This document shows positions 39,865-48,208 of a stretch of DNA of 64,000 nucleotides, piece after piece. A program made the position numbers and the translations under genes. How positions within the stretch are numbered: the first letter of the stretch is position 1; each line of letters opens with the position of its first letter. The notes beneath the pieces were generated by a model. That model made no database searches, was not told the origin of the DNA, and saw only the letters and a program-made list of their open reading frames with translations. The stretch spans positions 62,001 through 126,000 of the forward strand of contig JAWKTZ010000016.1 in NCBI GenBank assembly GCA_041398845.1, given 5' to 3'. Source of the stretch: Fuerstiella sp041398845. Its GTDB lineage: Bacteria > Planctomycetota > Planctomycetia > Planctomycetales > Planctomycetaceae.

Positions 39865-40947
39865 TTAGCTCACTGCCGCCATGTTGCTGATCTGCTGAAT
39901 GATGCTCTGACTCTGTTCATACGGAGTCGTGGTCAGAATGGCTGCGTAACGTCGGCGTTCAGGATCGATCCACAATAGAGTTCCGCAAGCTCCCCAGTGA
40001 CCAATGGCGGTGGGACTCAGGAAGTCACCGAATGACGCCGAATGAGACGGCCATTCCAGACGCCAGCCCAAACCCCAGCCGCGCCGCGGCCCGACGAAAC
40101 CCGGCTGAGCAGCGAGGTCCGCAATCTGATTGGACATCGCTGTCTGCACCACCGCCGCAGGCAGCACCTGAGTTCCATCAGCCGCCGCTCCTTCGCACAG
40201 CATCATCTTTGCAAAGCGACCAAGATCCGCCGTCGTTGACATCATGCCGCCCCAGGGCGCACCCAGAGTCCGCCAGTAACGACTGTTCCAGTTCCAGTGT
40301 TCTGCGTTCGGCTGCCATTCGGGTAATTCACACGGCAGCGTCGTGGGCAGCAGTTCGTCGACGGTGTCTTCCGGAAGTCCCAGCCACGAGTTGTGCATCT
40401 GCAGAGGCTCAAAGAATTCCTGCTGCAGAAAATCCCGAGTCGTCCGGCCACTGAGCTTCTCAATGATTGCGGCTGCCAGCAGGAAGCCGATGCTGCTGTA
40501 ACGGCAGTCAGTAGCTGTCTGGAATTCCAGTGGCACATCCGTCGACTGTTGAATGAATTCCGACAGCGACGCATTCGCGGCTCGCAGTTCGGCATTGTTG
40601 GGCAGCATGTCGGGAAAGCCGGACGTATGAGTCAACAGGTGTCGCACGGTAATCCGTCGAAACACTGCCTTACTGAATTTCGGCAGCACCGATCCCAATC
40701 GTTCTGCCAAAGTGATTTCTCCGGCTGCCGCCAGTTTCAACAGCGCCATCGTGACGATCGGTTTAGTGATCGACGCGATCAGATAACGACGATCCGTCTG
40801 GTCAGCGAATGGCGAATCGGCATCCCGAGTAAACGTGGCAAACTGTGAGGAATCGGGCAAACCGAATTCGACGTCGGCATAGATTAATCCGGCGGCCTGA
40901 GCCAGTTGCCGGAATCGGCTGTGATCAAAGACAGGCTGCAAAATCAT
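39865..40947 (-). CDS. Beta-lactamase-fold serine hydrolase (class C / esterase-like)
   Basis: A 360-residue protein with the serine beta-lactamase-like motifs: 'IASITKPIVT' (Ser59-x-x-Lys62), 'LLTHTSGFPD', 'CRYSSIGFLLAA' (Tyr-Ser-Ser motif), and 'IGHWGACGTLLWIDP' in place of the HTG motif. No signal peptide is visible, unlike true beta-lactamases, so a cytoplasmic esterase or peptidase role is more likely. The ATG has a GGAG ribosome site, and just upstream (40967) lies a terminus of the AGAGGCTATCTGA repeat family, which may affect its promoter. It converges with the phosphoglycerate mutase gene, 43 bases apart. Confidence 0.9.
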   Translation of the reverse strand: MILQPVFDHSRFRQLAQAAGLIYADVEFGLPDSSQFATFTRDADSPFADQTDRRYLIASITKPIVTMALLKLAAAGEITLAERLGSVLPKFSKAVFRRITVRHLLTHTSGFPDMLPNNAELRAANASLSEFIQQSTDVPLEFQTATDCRYSSIGFLLAAAIIEKLSGRTTRDFLQQEFFEPLQMHNSWLGLPEDTVDELLPTTLPCELPEWQPNAEHWNWNSRYWRTLGAPWGGMMSTTADLGRFAKMMLCEGAAADGTQVLPAAVVQTAMSNQIADLAAQPGFVGPRRGWGLGWRLEWPSHSASFGDFLSPTAIGHWGACGTLLWIDPERRRYAAILTTTPYEQSQSIIQQISNMAAVS

Positions 40948-40999
40948 AATGAGCGTTCTCCGGACCAGAGGCTATCTGAAATCTGGGTCGTGTTGAATT

Positions 41000-41061
41000 G
41001 TACGACGGACTTCCAGTCCGTCGGCGCCATGCATCATCGACGGACTGGAAGTCCGTCGTAC
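41000..41061. repeat. Nested palindrome: 24-bp perfect inverted repeat
   Basis: The arms are GTACGACGGACTTCCAGTCC... (41000-41023) and its exact reverse complement (41038-41061), separated by 14 bases. Each arm is itself palindromic, ACGGACT-TCC-AGTCCGT. Repeats of this type are, from memory, frequent in planctomycete intergenic DNA. Confidence 0.75.
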
Positions 41062-41132
41062 CCTAAAGATTTACTGCAACAAAGCGCTGGCCGCCGGTGT
41101 CTGCATTGAAAAACGTCCCTAAAAACTGCCGG

Positions 41133-41235
41133 CTAGAGGCTATCTGAAAAAGGGGTCTGGCCCTTTGGAGGGCAGCAAAATGACAGTGAACGGCTGCCCG
41201 GAGAGGGTCAGACCCCTTTTTCAGATAGCCTCTAG
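41133..41235. repeat. 103-bp MITE-like element with perfect 27-bp terminal inverted repeats
   Basis: The left end begins CTAGAGGCTATCTGAAAAA and the right end (41209-41235) is its exact reverse complement over 27 bases. The 49-base centre includes 'CCCTTTGGAGGGC'. A second, diverged copy is at 60139-60240 and solo ends lie at 33909-33930 and 40967-40981. No coding capacity. Confidence 0.85.
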
Positions 41236-41634
41236 CACGTTGCCGCTTATCCCACCCGAGTTCACGAAACTGCGAAGTCTTTGCGAACCCCTTGGATTAC
41301 CGAAACATCATCACTGTCTGAAGCCCCTCCCGATTTCGGTGTCTACGACTGCATTCGAAAGAAAACGACGCCACAAACCGGAAGCTGTGGAACAGTTACG
41401 TTGGCGGAAGCTTCCTGGAATTCCGCGATTTCTGCGTTTTCCTGCCGTCGGCAAAGTCTGCTCAAAACACGGGATCCATCAAGCTCAACGCTGAGAATGC
41501 CGACTGGTGCAAAGAGTAGCTGACGCAGACGGAAATCGGGAATTTCGATAAGCTGCGTGCCGATCGCGAGGCGCTGGATTCGTCAGATGATGGCTTCAAT
41601 TGCAGCGTTCGTTTTTGTCCTTTAAGTACACTTC

Positions 41635-42603
41635 ATGGCTCGCGGAGCAACAGCGAAAAAAAAGTCCACTCGGGCGACGAAGGTGATCCCATCACCGACG
41701 ATCGGGCACCGGCTGATGCGCTGGCTCTTCCGTCCGACTCGCCTGGCTTTTGCGGCTGCGCTCACACTGCTCTGGCTGTTCTGGCCTCAGGTCGAACGCC
41801 AATTGCCAGCTCTGGATGACCGCGATGAATACCGAGTCGGAGTGGCTCAGATTCAGGTGACACCGCCACCGCGCTGGGTGCCGGAAGACATTGTTCAGAA
41901 AGTTTTTGACCGAGCAGGCTTTGACGACAGTCTCTCGGTGCTCGACCCGGAACTCAGCGAAAAAGTGGCTCTGGCGTTCTACACTCATCCATGGATCGAA
42001 CGCCTGCAGCAGGTACGAAAAGCCTATCCGGCGCGGGTTTACGTCGACGTGGTTTATCGCGAACCGGTAGCGATGGTGGAAGTCGTGGGTGGTGGCTACT
42101 ATCCCATCGATCGACTGGGACACCTGTTGCCCAACGAAGACTTCAGCGCCGCTGACATCAATCGGTATCCGGTGATCCGCAATATCAGCAGCGTTCCGAT
42201 CGGCAACGTGGGAGAAGCCTGGGGCGATCCGGCCGTGACAGGAGCGGCAGAGCTGGCGATGGTCCTGACAGCTCCCGGTGAAAGCGGTCAGTCGTGGTGG
42301 ACGGCGCTGGGACTGAAGTCGATCATTGCCCCGCGTCGTATGACGGCGGACGACAAAGTGGAAGACCTCCAATTCCGAATTGGTACTCAGGGAGGTTCAC
42401 AGATCGTGTGGGGACGAGCCCCAACCACGCAGCATCCGAGCGAATTGACTGTTGTGCAGAAGCTGGGGCGAATGGTGGAATACCATCACAGCTATCACGG
42501 CTTCGACGACTCACCGGCGGCCTTCGTCATTGACATCCGCCACTGGCAAGGCACCCGCCGCAGCCTGCTCGCCTCCGAGACAACGGACACATCGCGGCAA
42601 TAG
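41635..42603 (+). CDS. FtsQ/POTRA-like cell-division-type membrane protein
   Basis: The 322-residue protein has a basic cytoplasmic N terminus (KKKSTRATK), one membrane segment 'LAFAAALTLLWLFWP' (about residues 36-52) and an extracytoplasmic part. 'YRVGVAQIQVTPPPRWVPEDI' followed by 'HPWIERLQQVRKAYPARVYVDVVYREPVAMVEV' and 'YYPIDRLGHLLP' is the POTRA-plus-FtsQ-beta arrangement in which basic residues precede 'EP-A-v'. FtsQ organises the divisome in most bacteria; many planctomycetes lack a canonical divisome, so the role here may differ. No mur or fts genes are adjacent. It converges with the GAF-HlyD gene with 14 bases between stops, which hold a small GCGGT/ACCGC dyad. Confidence 0.72.
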   Translation: MARGATAKKKSTRATKVIPSPTIGHRLMRWLFRPTRLAFAAALTLLWLFWPQVERQLPALDDRDEYRVGVAQIQVTPPPRWVPEDIVQKVFDRAGFDDSLSVLDPELSEKVALAFYTHPWIERLQQVRKAYPARVYVDVVYREPVAMVEVVGGGYYPIDRLGHLLPNEDFSAADINRYPVIRNISSVPIGNVGEAWGDPAVTGAAELAMVLTAPGESGQSWWTALGLKSIIAPRRMTADDKVEDLQFRIGTQGGSQIVWGRAPTTQHPSELTVVQKLGRMVEYHHSYHGFDDSPAAFVIDIRHWQGTRRSLLASETTDTSRQ

Positions 42604-42617
42604 CGGTAATAACCGCG

Positions 42618-44549
42618 TCACAGGTGACGCTGGATCAATTCGATCAGTTTGCGGAACCAGACGTACCCGAGTGATCTTTGGCCGCAGTGGATCCAGGCGA
42701 CGACGCCGGCACCGGGGCGTTCGTTTTCGAATTCCGTATCCGACAGGATCGCCGATACGCGCGTTGACAAAATGCCACTCTGGTCCGTATCGGTCGACAG
42801 ACCAATGGATTTCATTCGAGTCTCGCGAGACATCTCCGGCGACGTTTCCAGGGCATATGTGATCGGCAGTTCGGATTCCGACCGACCAGCGGCTTCCAGA
42901 ACGTGACGAACATCGGCCTCGGGAATGCGCAGATCAAGTTCCCACCCGGCTGCCGGATTGGCCACTTCGAACAGAAACTGACCTCGTTGAACGGGACGCT
43001 GAAACAGCAATTGCTGCAGCCGATCGCCGTAGACTCGACCCACCTGATGCGATGTCACGGTTAAACGAGCGATCCGCTGCCTGAGGATTTCGGTCTGCCT
43101 GGTCAATGAGGCCACTCGTTCCGTCAGCTCGGCCTGTTCCGCCGATAGCAGTGCCGTGTTGTTGTCTGAGCCGGGTGTTCGACTTCCCCGCAGAGCATCG
43201 ATGGCGGCCAGGCGAGCATTTGCGGATGCCAGTTCCCCATCGAGCGATTCGCGTTGAACTTCGAGGTCTTCGTTTGTCAGAACGCACAGTGTGTCGCCAT
43301 CAGAGACCACGCTGCCGTCGTCCACATCGACAGCACTGATCACGCCGTCGTCCGGAGCAAACACAAACGCTCGCTGCGTCGGAACCAGCTTGCCATAAAC
43401 TTCAATTCGCAGTTCCATTGGCAACAGCACCAGCGCCGCCACAAGACCACTCAGCAGAATCAGCAACACCCCGGCGCGGGGGCGAGTCAGTGTGCGAATC
43501 GTTCGACCAAACTGTCCGCGAATTGTTGACGACTCCTGAATTTCACAACTGGCCAGCGCCAATGCCGCGTGATGACAGACACGATCGAGACCGATTCGGT
43601 CGGCATCCGTGAACCGTTCAGACACCAACTGGTCGAATTCGAAGACGGCTGACCAGCGAACATTCGTCCATGTGCCGGATTTTGTCAGCGGGCGGACGGT
43701 CGGGAAATCCGGCTCTCCGGTTGTTTCGGACAAACTCCGTTCAGGCTTCGCAGCAGCAGTTTCTGCCTGACGGACCCAATCGCAGATCTGTCGACTCGCG
43801 TCAGACCGAGCGTTCGGCTGACTGATACCGGTTGTCGCAACCAGTTCCCAGTGCCGCCCGCTGCGTCGAACCACGGAGACACGACGACAGTTCAATACCA
43901 ATGCCGCATCGGTGGCCACGGTGTTGGCTACCACGTCACTGTCAAGGCTGGTGTGCAGTTGCACCACCAGAGCATTCAGCAGTCGTTCTTTGTCAGCCTG
44001 AGCGACCTGGCGGTCCAGCATTCGGCGACGCTGCAGGTCGGCAAACACGTCCGCCAGTTGAAGCAGCAATTCATGATCCGGCACAGATTGCTCGGTCATC
44101 ACATCCAGCACCAGATTCAGATCTCCGGCGAGTTTTGACGCAGCCAGCAGGCGATTCTCAGACAGGCTGACAGACGAAGCGCTGGCCGCCGTCAGAACTT
44201 TTCCGGGATGCACGGCCTGGACGGCGATCCGTTCGTCGGAAGCAGGATTGACGGCACCAATTCGGAACAGCAGGGCTGATTCGTCACTGCGACTCTGCCA
44301 CAACACGGCGCTGGCCAGATTCAGGTCGTGATACGTCTGTTGCAGCAGCGCTGTCAGAAAGTCTTCAGAGCCACCGTGCGTCTGGCGAGCTTCGGCCGAA
44401 TCCAGAATTGACTGCAACACCTGACTGCCTTGTATCGGTCGCAAAAATCGAACTGTTCTCAACGATACAGCACGCGGGCCAATGCGAAGTCCCTGCGGGC
44501 CGTTCCGACATGGGGACCAGTCCGGGTTTCGCCACACGTTTTCCCTCAT
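42618..44549 (-). CDS. GAF-domain HlyD-like membrane fusion (efflux adaptor) protein
   Basis: The 643-residue protein joins a long cytoplasmic N-terminal part to an export adaptor. Residues about 50-350 include a GAF-like domain ('VVANTVATDAALVLNCRRVSVVRR', 'TDADRIGLDRVCHHAALAL'). One membrane segment follows ('AGVLLILLSGLVAALVLLP'), then a HlyD/biotinyl-lipoyl-like region ('VFAPDDGVISAVDVDDGSVV', 'DGDTLCVLTNEDLE'), a coiled coil ('ELTERVASLTRQTEILRQRI') and a beta end. Such adaptors link an inner-membrane pump to a TolC channel; the TolC-like gene is divergent, 0.6 kb away, but no pump gene is in the window. The start is uncertain: ATG 44549 lacks a clear ribosome site and a GTG at 44579 is possible. 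Confidence 0.82.
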   Translation of the reverse strand: MRENVWRNPDWSPCRNGPQGLRIGPRAVSLRTVRFLRPIQGSQVLQSILDSAEARQTHGGSEDFLTALLQQTYHDLNLASAVLWQSRSDESALLFRIGAVNPASDERIAVQAVHPGKVLTAASASSVSLSENRLLAASKLAGDLNLVLDVMTEQSVPDHELLLQLADVFADLQRRRMLDRQVAQADKERLLNALVVQLHTSLDSDVVANTVATDAALVLNCRRVSVVRRSGRHWELVATTGISQPNARSDASRQICDWVRQAETAAAKPERSLSETTGEPDFPTVRPLTKSGTWTNVRWSAVFEFDQLVSERFTDADRIGLDRVCHHAALALASCEIQESSTIRGQFGRTIRTLTRPRAGVLLILLSGLVAALVLLPMELRIEVYGKLVPTQRAFVFAPDDGVISAVDVDDGSVVSDGDTLCVLTNEDLEVQRESLDGELASANARLAAIDALRGSRTPGSDNNTALLSAEQAELTERVASLTRQTEILRQRIARLTVTSHQVGRVYGDRLQQLLFQRPVQRGQFLFEVANPAAGWELDLRIPEADVRHVLEAAGRSESELPITYALETSPEMSRETRMKSIGLSTDTDQSGILSTRVSAILSDTEFENERPGAGVVAWIHCGQRSLGYVWFRKLIELIQRHL

Positions 44550-45124
44550 ACTGTAGCAATTCGGCCTGAGTTGTAGCACAGCAGGTGCCTTGTTGCGCCT
44601 CGGGTCAGCGTCACTTTAACAATTTTCAGCCGGACAAAGCACTCATTGAGCTCCCGCAGGCACGTGGTGCCGTCATGCAGATTCGATCAGGGGATTGGCT
44701 TTCAGGTGAACAAACGTTCTGTGGCGGACTCTGACCCGACGTGCATTCGGCAGTTGTTGCCACTGACACGTCAAATGTCTGACTGACTTTAACGGCGGAA
44801 TCGGTTGTGCAGGTCGCACTGCGGAGCCTGTTTTTCTTGAATGGACATTGTCTCCAATGGCTTCGAATTGCGGTCGATGATGACCAAAGAGATCCAGGCA
44901 GGGCTGAGTCGTCTTCTGCATCTGAAGCGTCAGTCCTACTTCACCTGGATCGCACGCTGGCGATCACAGCGAACGTCAACGTGGTTCACAAAGCGACGTC
45001 CATGTGGAACGGGATTTCGTCGGACGTTTTCAATTCGGGCTACGGGCATGGCTGACAGGTTATCAGTGGTGTCCGGACGTGTTGCAGGCGCATCGAGCAG
45101 CGGCATCAGGAATGGAATTTGAAC
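44550..45124. other. Divergent promoter region between adaptor and TolC-like genes
   Basis: This 575-base gap must carry promoters for both divergent genes. No convincing reading frame, strong palindrome or repeat element was seen in it. Confidence 0.45.
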
Positions 45125-47941
45125 ATGCGGCTCAATAAAACATCTGAAACGGATCGTGCCGGAACGATCACTGGCAGGCTGCTGGTGATCGGACCGGTGC
45201 TGCTGTCCATGATTCTGCCGTCGACAATGTTCACGGGGTGTTCGGCTCCCCGGCGCCAGTGGGAGAAGACCGTTTACAACGACACATCTGACATTGACGC
45301 GATCACTCATCAAATCGACAACCCGGCTCCCGATCAGCATCACAACGTCAGCATGACGTCGGCTCCCGTCACCGCAGTCAGCGTGAATGAATCTGACATC
45401 CAGTACGTTGAGGTCACGCTGGACGAAACGCTGGCTCAGGCCATGGAACATTCCACGGTGCTGCGGGACATTGGCGGCATGGTGCTGCGATCGCCCGGCA
45501 CCATCAAAACCGGCTACGCCACACGTCTGCAGGAGATGGATCCGCGTTTTGGTATGGAATCCGCGCTGAGCGCCTTCGACGCTCAGTTGAATGCTTCGGC
45601 CACGTTCAACAACAACGACCGAATTTTTAACAACAGCTTTCTGGCCGGTGGCATCAACGCTTACCAGCAGGACCTGCACGAATATCAGATGGAACTATCC
45701 AAGCGAACCGCAACCGGTTCACTGCTGGCCGTTCGAGGCGTCAGCAACTTTGACAGCAACAATGCTCCCGCCAACACGTTCAGCAGTTACTGGAACACAT
45801 GGCTGGAAGGCGAAGTCCGCCAGCCACTGCTGCAGGGGGCGGGACTGGAATTCAACCGCATCGCCGGTCCCGGTGCCACCGCCGGCGTCTACAACGGCGT
45901 GCTGATTGCCAAAGCAAATTCAGACATCAATCACTCAGAGTTCATCAAATCACTGCAGGACTTTGTCAGCAACGTTGAGAACGCATACTGGGACCTGTAT
46001 CTGTCGTATCGCGAACTGGATGCTCGCAAAAAAGCGATGGAACGAGCCCTTGTGGAATGGAACAACTCCAAAAACCGCAAAGCGGCCGGAACTATCGAAA
46101 TCGGTGAAGAAGCGCTGGCTCGCCAGCAATACTACCAACTGAAGGCCGAAGTCGACGAAGCACTGTCCGGCCGATTGCTGCAGGGCACTCAGACTCAGAA
46201 CGGTTCCAGCGGAGGAACCATGCAGACTCAGGGCGGTGTGCTGACAGCCGAACGTCGTCTGCGTCTGCTGGTGGGCCTGCCCGCTGCCGACGGCCGACTG
46301 CTGCGACCACTGGATGAACCCACGATGGCCAGCATTCATTTCGACTGGTACTCGTGCATGAATGAAGCCATTCAGCAGCGTCCCGAACTTCAGCGAACTC
46401 ACATTGCTGTCAGGAAGCGTGAAATGGAACTGCTGGCGGCTCAGAACTTCCTGAATCCTCGCCTGGACGCCGTGGGGCGCTATCGATGGCGGGGTTTCGG
46501 TGATGACTACATCGCCGGTGGAAATCAGGCTGGCAACAGGCCATCCTCCGCCGTGGGAAACCTGGTCACCGGCAATCAGCAGGAATGGACCATGGGAGTC
46601 GAATTGACGGTGCCCATCGGTTACCGCAAAGCTCACGCCGCCGTGCAACACGCCGAGCTTGCTCTGGCCCGCGAACGAGCCATTCAGAAAGAACAACAGC
46701 GCGAAGTCATCAGCAACCTGAGCGGCGCGGTGGCCGATGCGGTGCGAGCCTACCAGGCCGTCGAAAACAATCTGAATCAATACCTTGCCGCCAACGACTA
46801 TCTGAAGGATCTGGAAACTCGTCGCAACGAAAAAATCCGCGACGGTGTTGACCGCATCATTGACGCTCAGAGACGACAGTTGCAGTCGGAAATCCAGTTC
46901 TTCCGCGCTCGAGCTGAATACGCGGTTGCCCTGAAGAACGTCCACTACGAAAAAGGATCTCTGCTGCGTTACAAAGATCTGCGAGTTGCCGGAGACGACT
47001 TCAACGCCGACTCGTGGGCCGATGATCAGCCGATTGCTGAAGAGGTGATCGTTAATGAAGTGATTCACCAGGACGCAGCAATCCCGGAAACTTCCGCAGG
47101 CGCAGATCAGCCGGCCGGCGACGCTGCCCCGAGCAACCAGCAGATACCAGCCGATGTCCCGCCAGCCAGCGACAATTCGGTCCCGGCAGTGCCGGCCGCT
47201 CCGGACAATGCCGCCACTCAGCCAGCCGCACCGACGACTCCGACATCGACCGTTTCGACGAGTGATGTGGTGGCCGAAGGCGCAGGCACGACAACTTCCG
47301 ACAGTGTGCCGGTTGTTGAAGATGTTCCGCCCGTGAATCTTCGACCGCAAACTTCGGCGGTTGAAGAATCCGATTCCGATTCCGCAGTCACTCCGATTCC
47401 GGCCGACTTTTCAAGATCAGCCGGTGCTGTCCCTGACTTCACTGACGAAGATTTCACTGTCTGGCCCGGTCCTGCGGAAAAAACGCAGTCCCCTGCCAAT
47501 TCAAATCCGGAAGCGTCTGTCAGTCCCGTCTTCTCTGCCGAATCGCCAAACGCGTTCGGAACAGATTCGACAAGCAGATCGGCAACGCCGCGACCGGCAC
47601 CTCCGCGCAACCCGTTCGCTTCACTGCGAGGTTCGTCGATTGAAGCCGTTCGTTCGGCAGGCCGAGCGGATCTGAGCCGAGACGCTCAGACCTCGACACA
47701 GTCGTCGGCGGCTTCCGAATCCCGTCGGTCAGGAGAAATCGGCAAGGGGAAAGTGCATTCGGTATCACTGTCAGCATCCGGTGACGAATCAGGCAGATCG
47801 GACTCTGAAATCGGTGCCATCACTCCACTTCCTCAGACTGCGGAAGCGGGGCCGATGAGTCCACTTCATCCGCCCATCGGTGCCGTCACTCCCATTCCCG
47901 GCGTCATTGACGAAGTCGGACCGATGACACCGTTGAAGTAG
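45125..47941 (+). CDS. TolC family outer-membrane efflux lipoprotein with long disordered tail
   Basis: The 938-residue protein has a lipoprotein signal with Cys39 (MFTGCSAP). Residues about 90-620 show the two-fold TolC architecture of long helices and short beta strands: 'EVTLDETLAQAMEHS', 'SFLAGGINAYQQDLHEYQMEL', 'DFVSNVENAYWDLYLSYREL', 'LRLLVGLPAADGRLLRP', 'RPELQRTHIAVRKREMELLAA' and 'VELTVPIGYRKAHAAVQHAEL'. About 300 C-terminal residues are Pro/Ser/Thr/Ala-rich and end in two copies of a 'GA(I/V)TP(L/I)P' plus 'GPM(S/T)PL' unit. Normal TolC proteins are about 450-500 residues, so the tail is unusual. It is divergent from the GAF-HlyD adaptor, which suggests one export system. The ATG is preferred over a TTG two codons earlier. 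Confidence 0.88.
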   Translation: MRLNKTSETDRAGTITGRLLVIGPVLLSMILPSTMFTGCSAPRRQWEKTVYNDTSDIDAITHQIDNPAPDQHHNVSMTSAPVTAVSVNESDIQYVEVTLDETLAQAMEHSTVLRDIGGMVLRSPGTIKTGYATRLQEMDPRFGMESALSAFDAQLNASATFNNNDRIFNNSFLAGGINAYQQDLHEYQMELSKRTATGSLLAVRGVSNFDSNNAPANTFSSYWNTWLEGEVRQPLLQGAGLEFNRIAGPGATAGVYNGVLIAKANSDINHSEFIKSLQDFVSNVENAYWDLYLSYRELDARKKAMERALVEWNNSKNRKAAGTIEIGEEALARQQYYQLKAEVDEALSGRLLQGTQTQNGSSGGTMQTQGGVLTAERRLRLLVGLPAADGRLLRPLDEPTMASIHFDWYSCMNEAIQQRPELQRTHIAVRKREMELLAAQNFLNPRLDAVGRYRWRGFGDDYIAGGNQAGNRPSSAVGNLVTGNQQEWTMGVELTVPIGYRKAHAAVQHAELALARERAIQKEQQREVISNLSGAVADAVRAYQAVENNLNQYLAANDYLKDLETRRNEKIRDGVDRIIDAQRRQLQSEIQFFRARAEYAVALKNVHYEKGSLLRYKDLRVAGDDFNADSWADDQPIAEEVIVNEVIHQDAAIPETSAGADQPAGDAAPSNQQIPADVPPASDNSVPAVPAAPDNAATQPAAPTTPTSTVSTSDVVAEGAGTTTSDSVPVVEDVPPVNLRPQTSAVEESDSDSAVTPIPADFSRSAGAVPDFTDEDFTVWPGPAEKTQSPANSNPEASVSPVFSAESPNAFGTDSTSRSATPRPAPPRNPFASLRGSSIEAVRSAGRADLSRDAQTSTQSSAASESRRSGEIGKGKVHSVSLSASGDESGRSDSEIGAITPLPQTAEAGPMSPLHPPIGAVTPIPGVIDEVGPMTPLK

Positions 47942-48208
47942 TGAATGTTGCTGCAAGGCGTTGAAATCACAGGTATTTCGAGACTCTGCTTGACCGCAGC
48001 GAAAACGTAGGGCACTGTATAAGGTCAGGAGAGGCGGCTTGCGTGCAGGATGGGCGGATGCGAACACGGAGATGACAATCCCGTTCGACATCTGACAACA
48101 CGGGGAACCGCGACGTTGGCTGACATGGGTGGACGACGCCCGGTCGCGGACATGAGCCAACTTAGCCGCCATTTCTGATTCAAACGATGACTCCGCGCCT
48201 GCGGACTG

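Larger units (their letters stand above)
40948..41634. other. Repeat-rich intergenic region without a recognisable gene
   Basis: The gap holds a solo repeat terminus (40967-40981), a 62-base hairpin (41000-41061) and a complete 103-bp palindromic element (41133-41235). From 41236 to 41634 I see short open stretches but none with a recognisable motif or a ribosome site. Confidence 0.5.

Noticed and set aside
41281..41523. Small plus-strand frames between the repeat element and the FtsQ-like gene
   Set aside because: No ribosome site, signal, motif or recognisable similarity; treated as noncoding.
42603..42616. Bidirectional terminator between the FtsQ-like and adaptor genes
   Set aside because: The GCGGT/ACCGC dyad has only a 5-bp stem and no T run on either strand.
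45950..47350. Minus-strand frame of 466 codons opposite the TolC-like gene
   Set aside because: The TolC frame has clear family motifs and a lipoprotein signal; the antisense frame has none.
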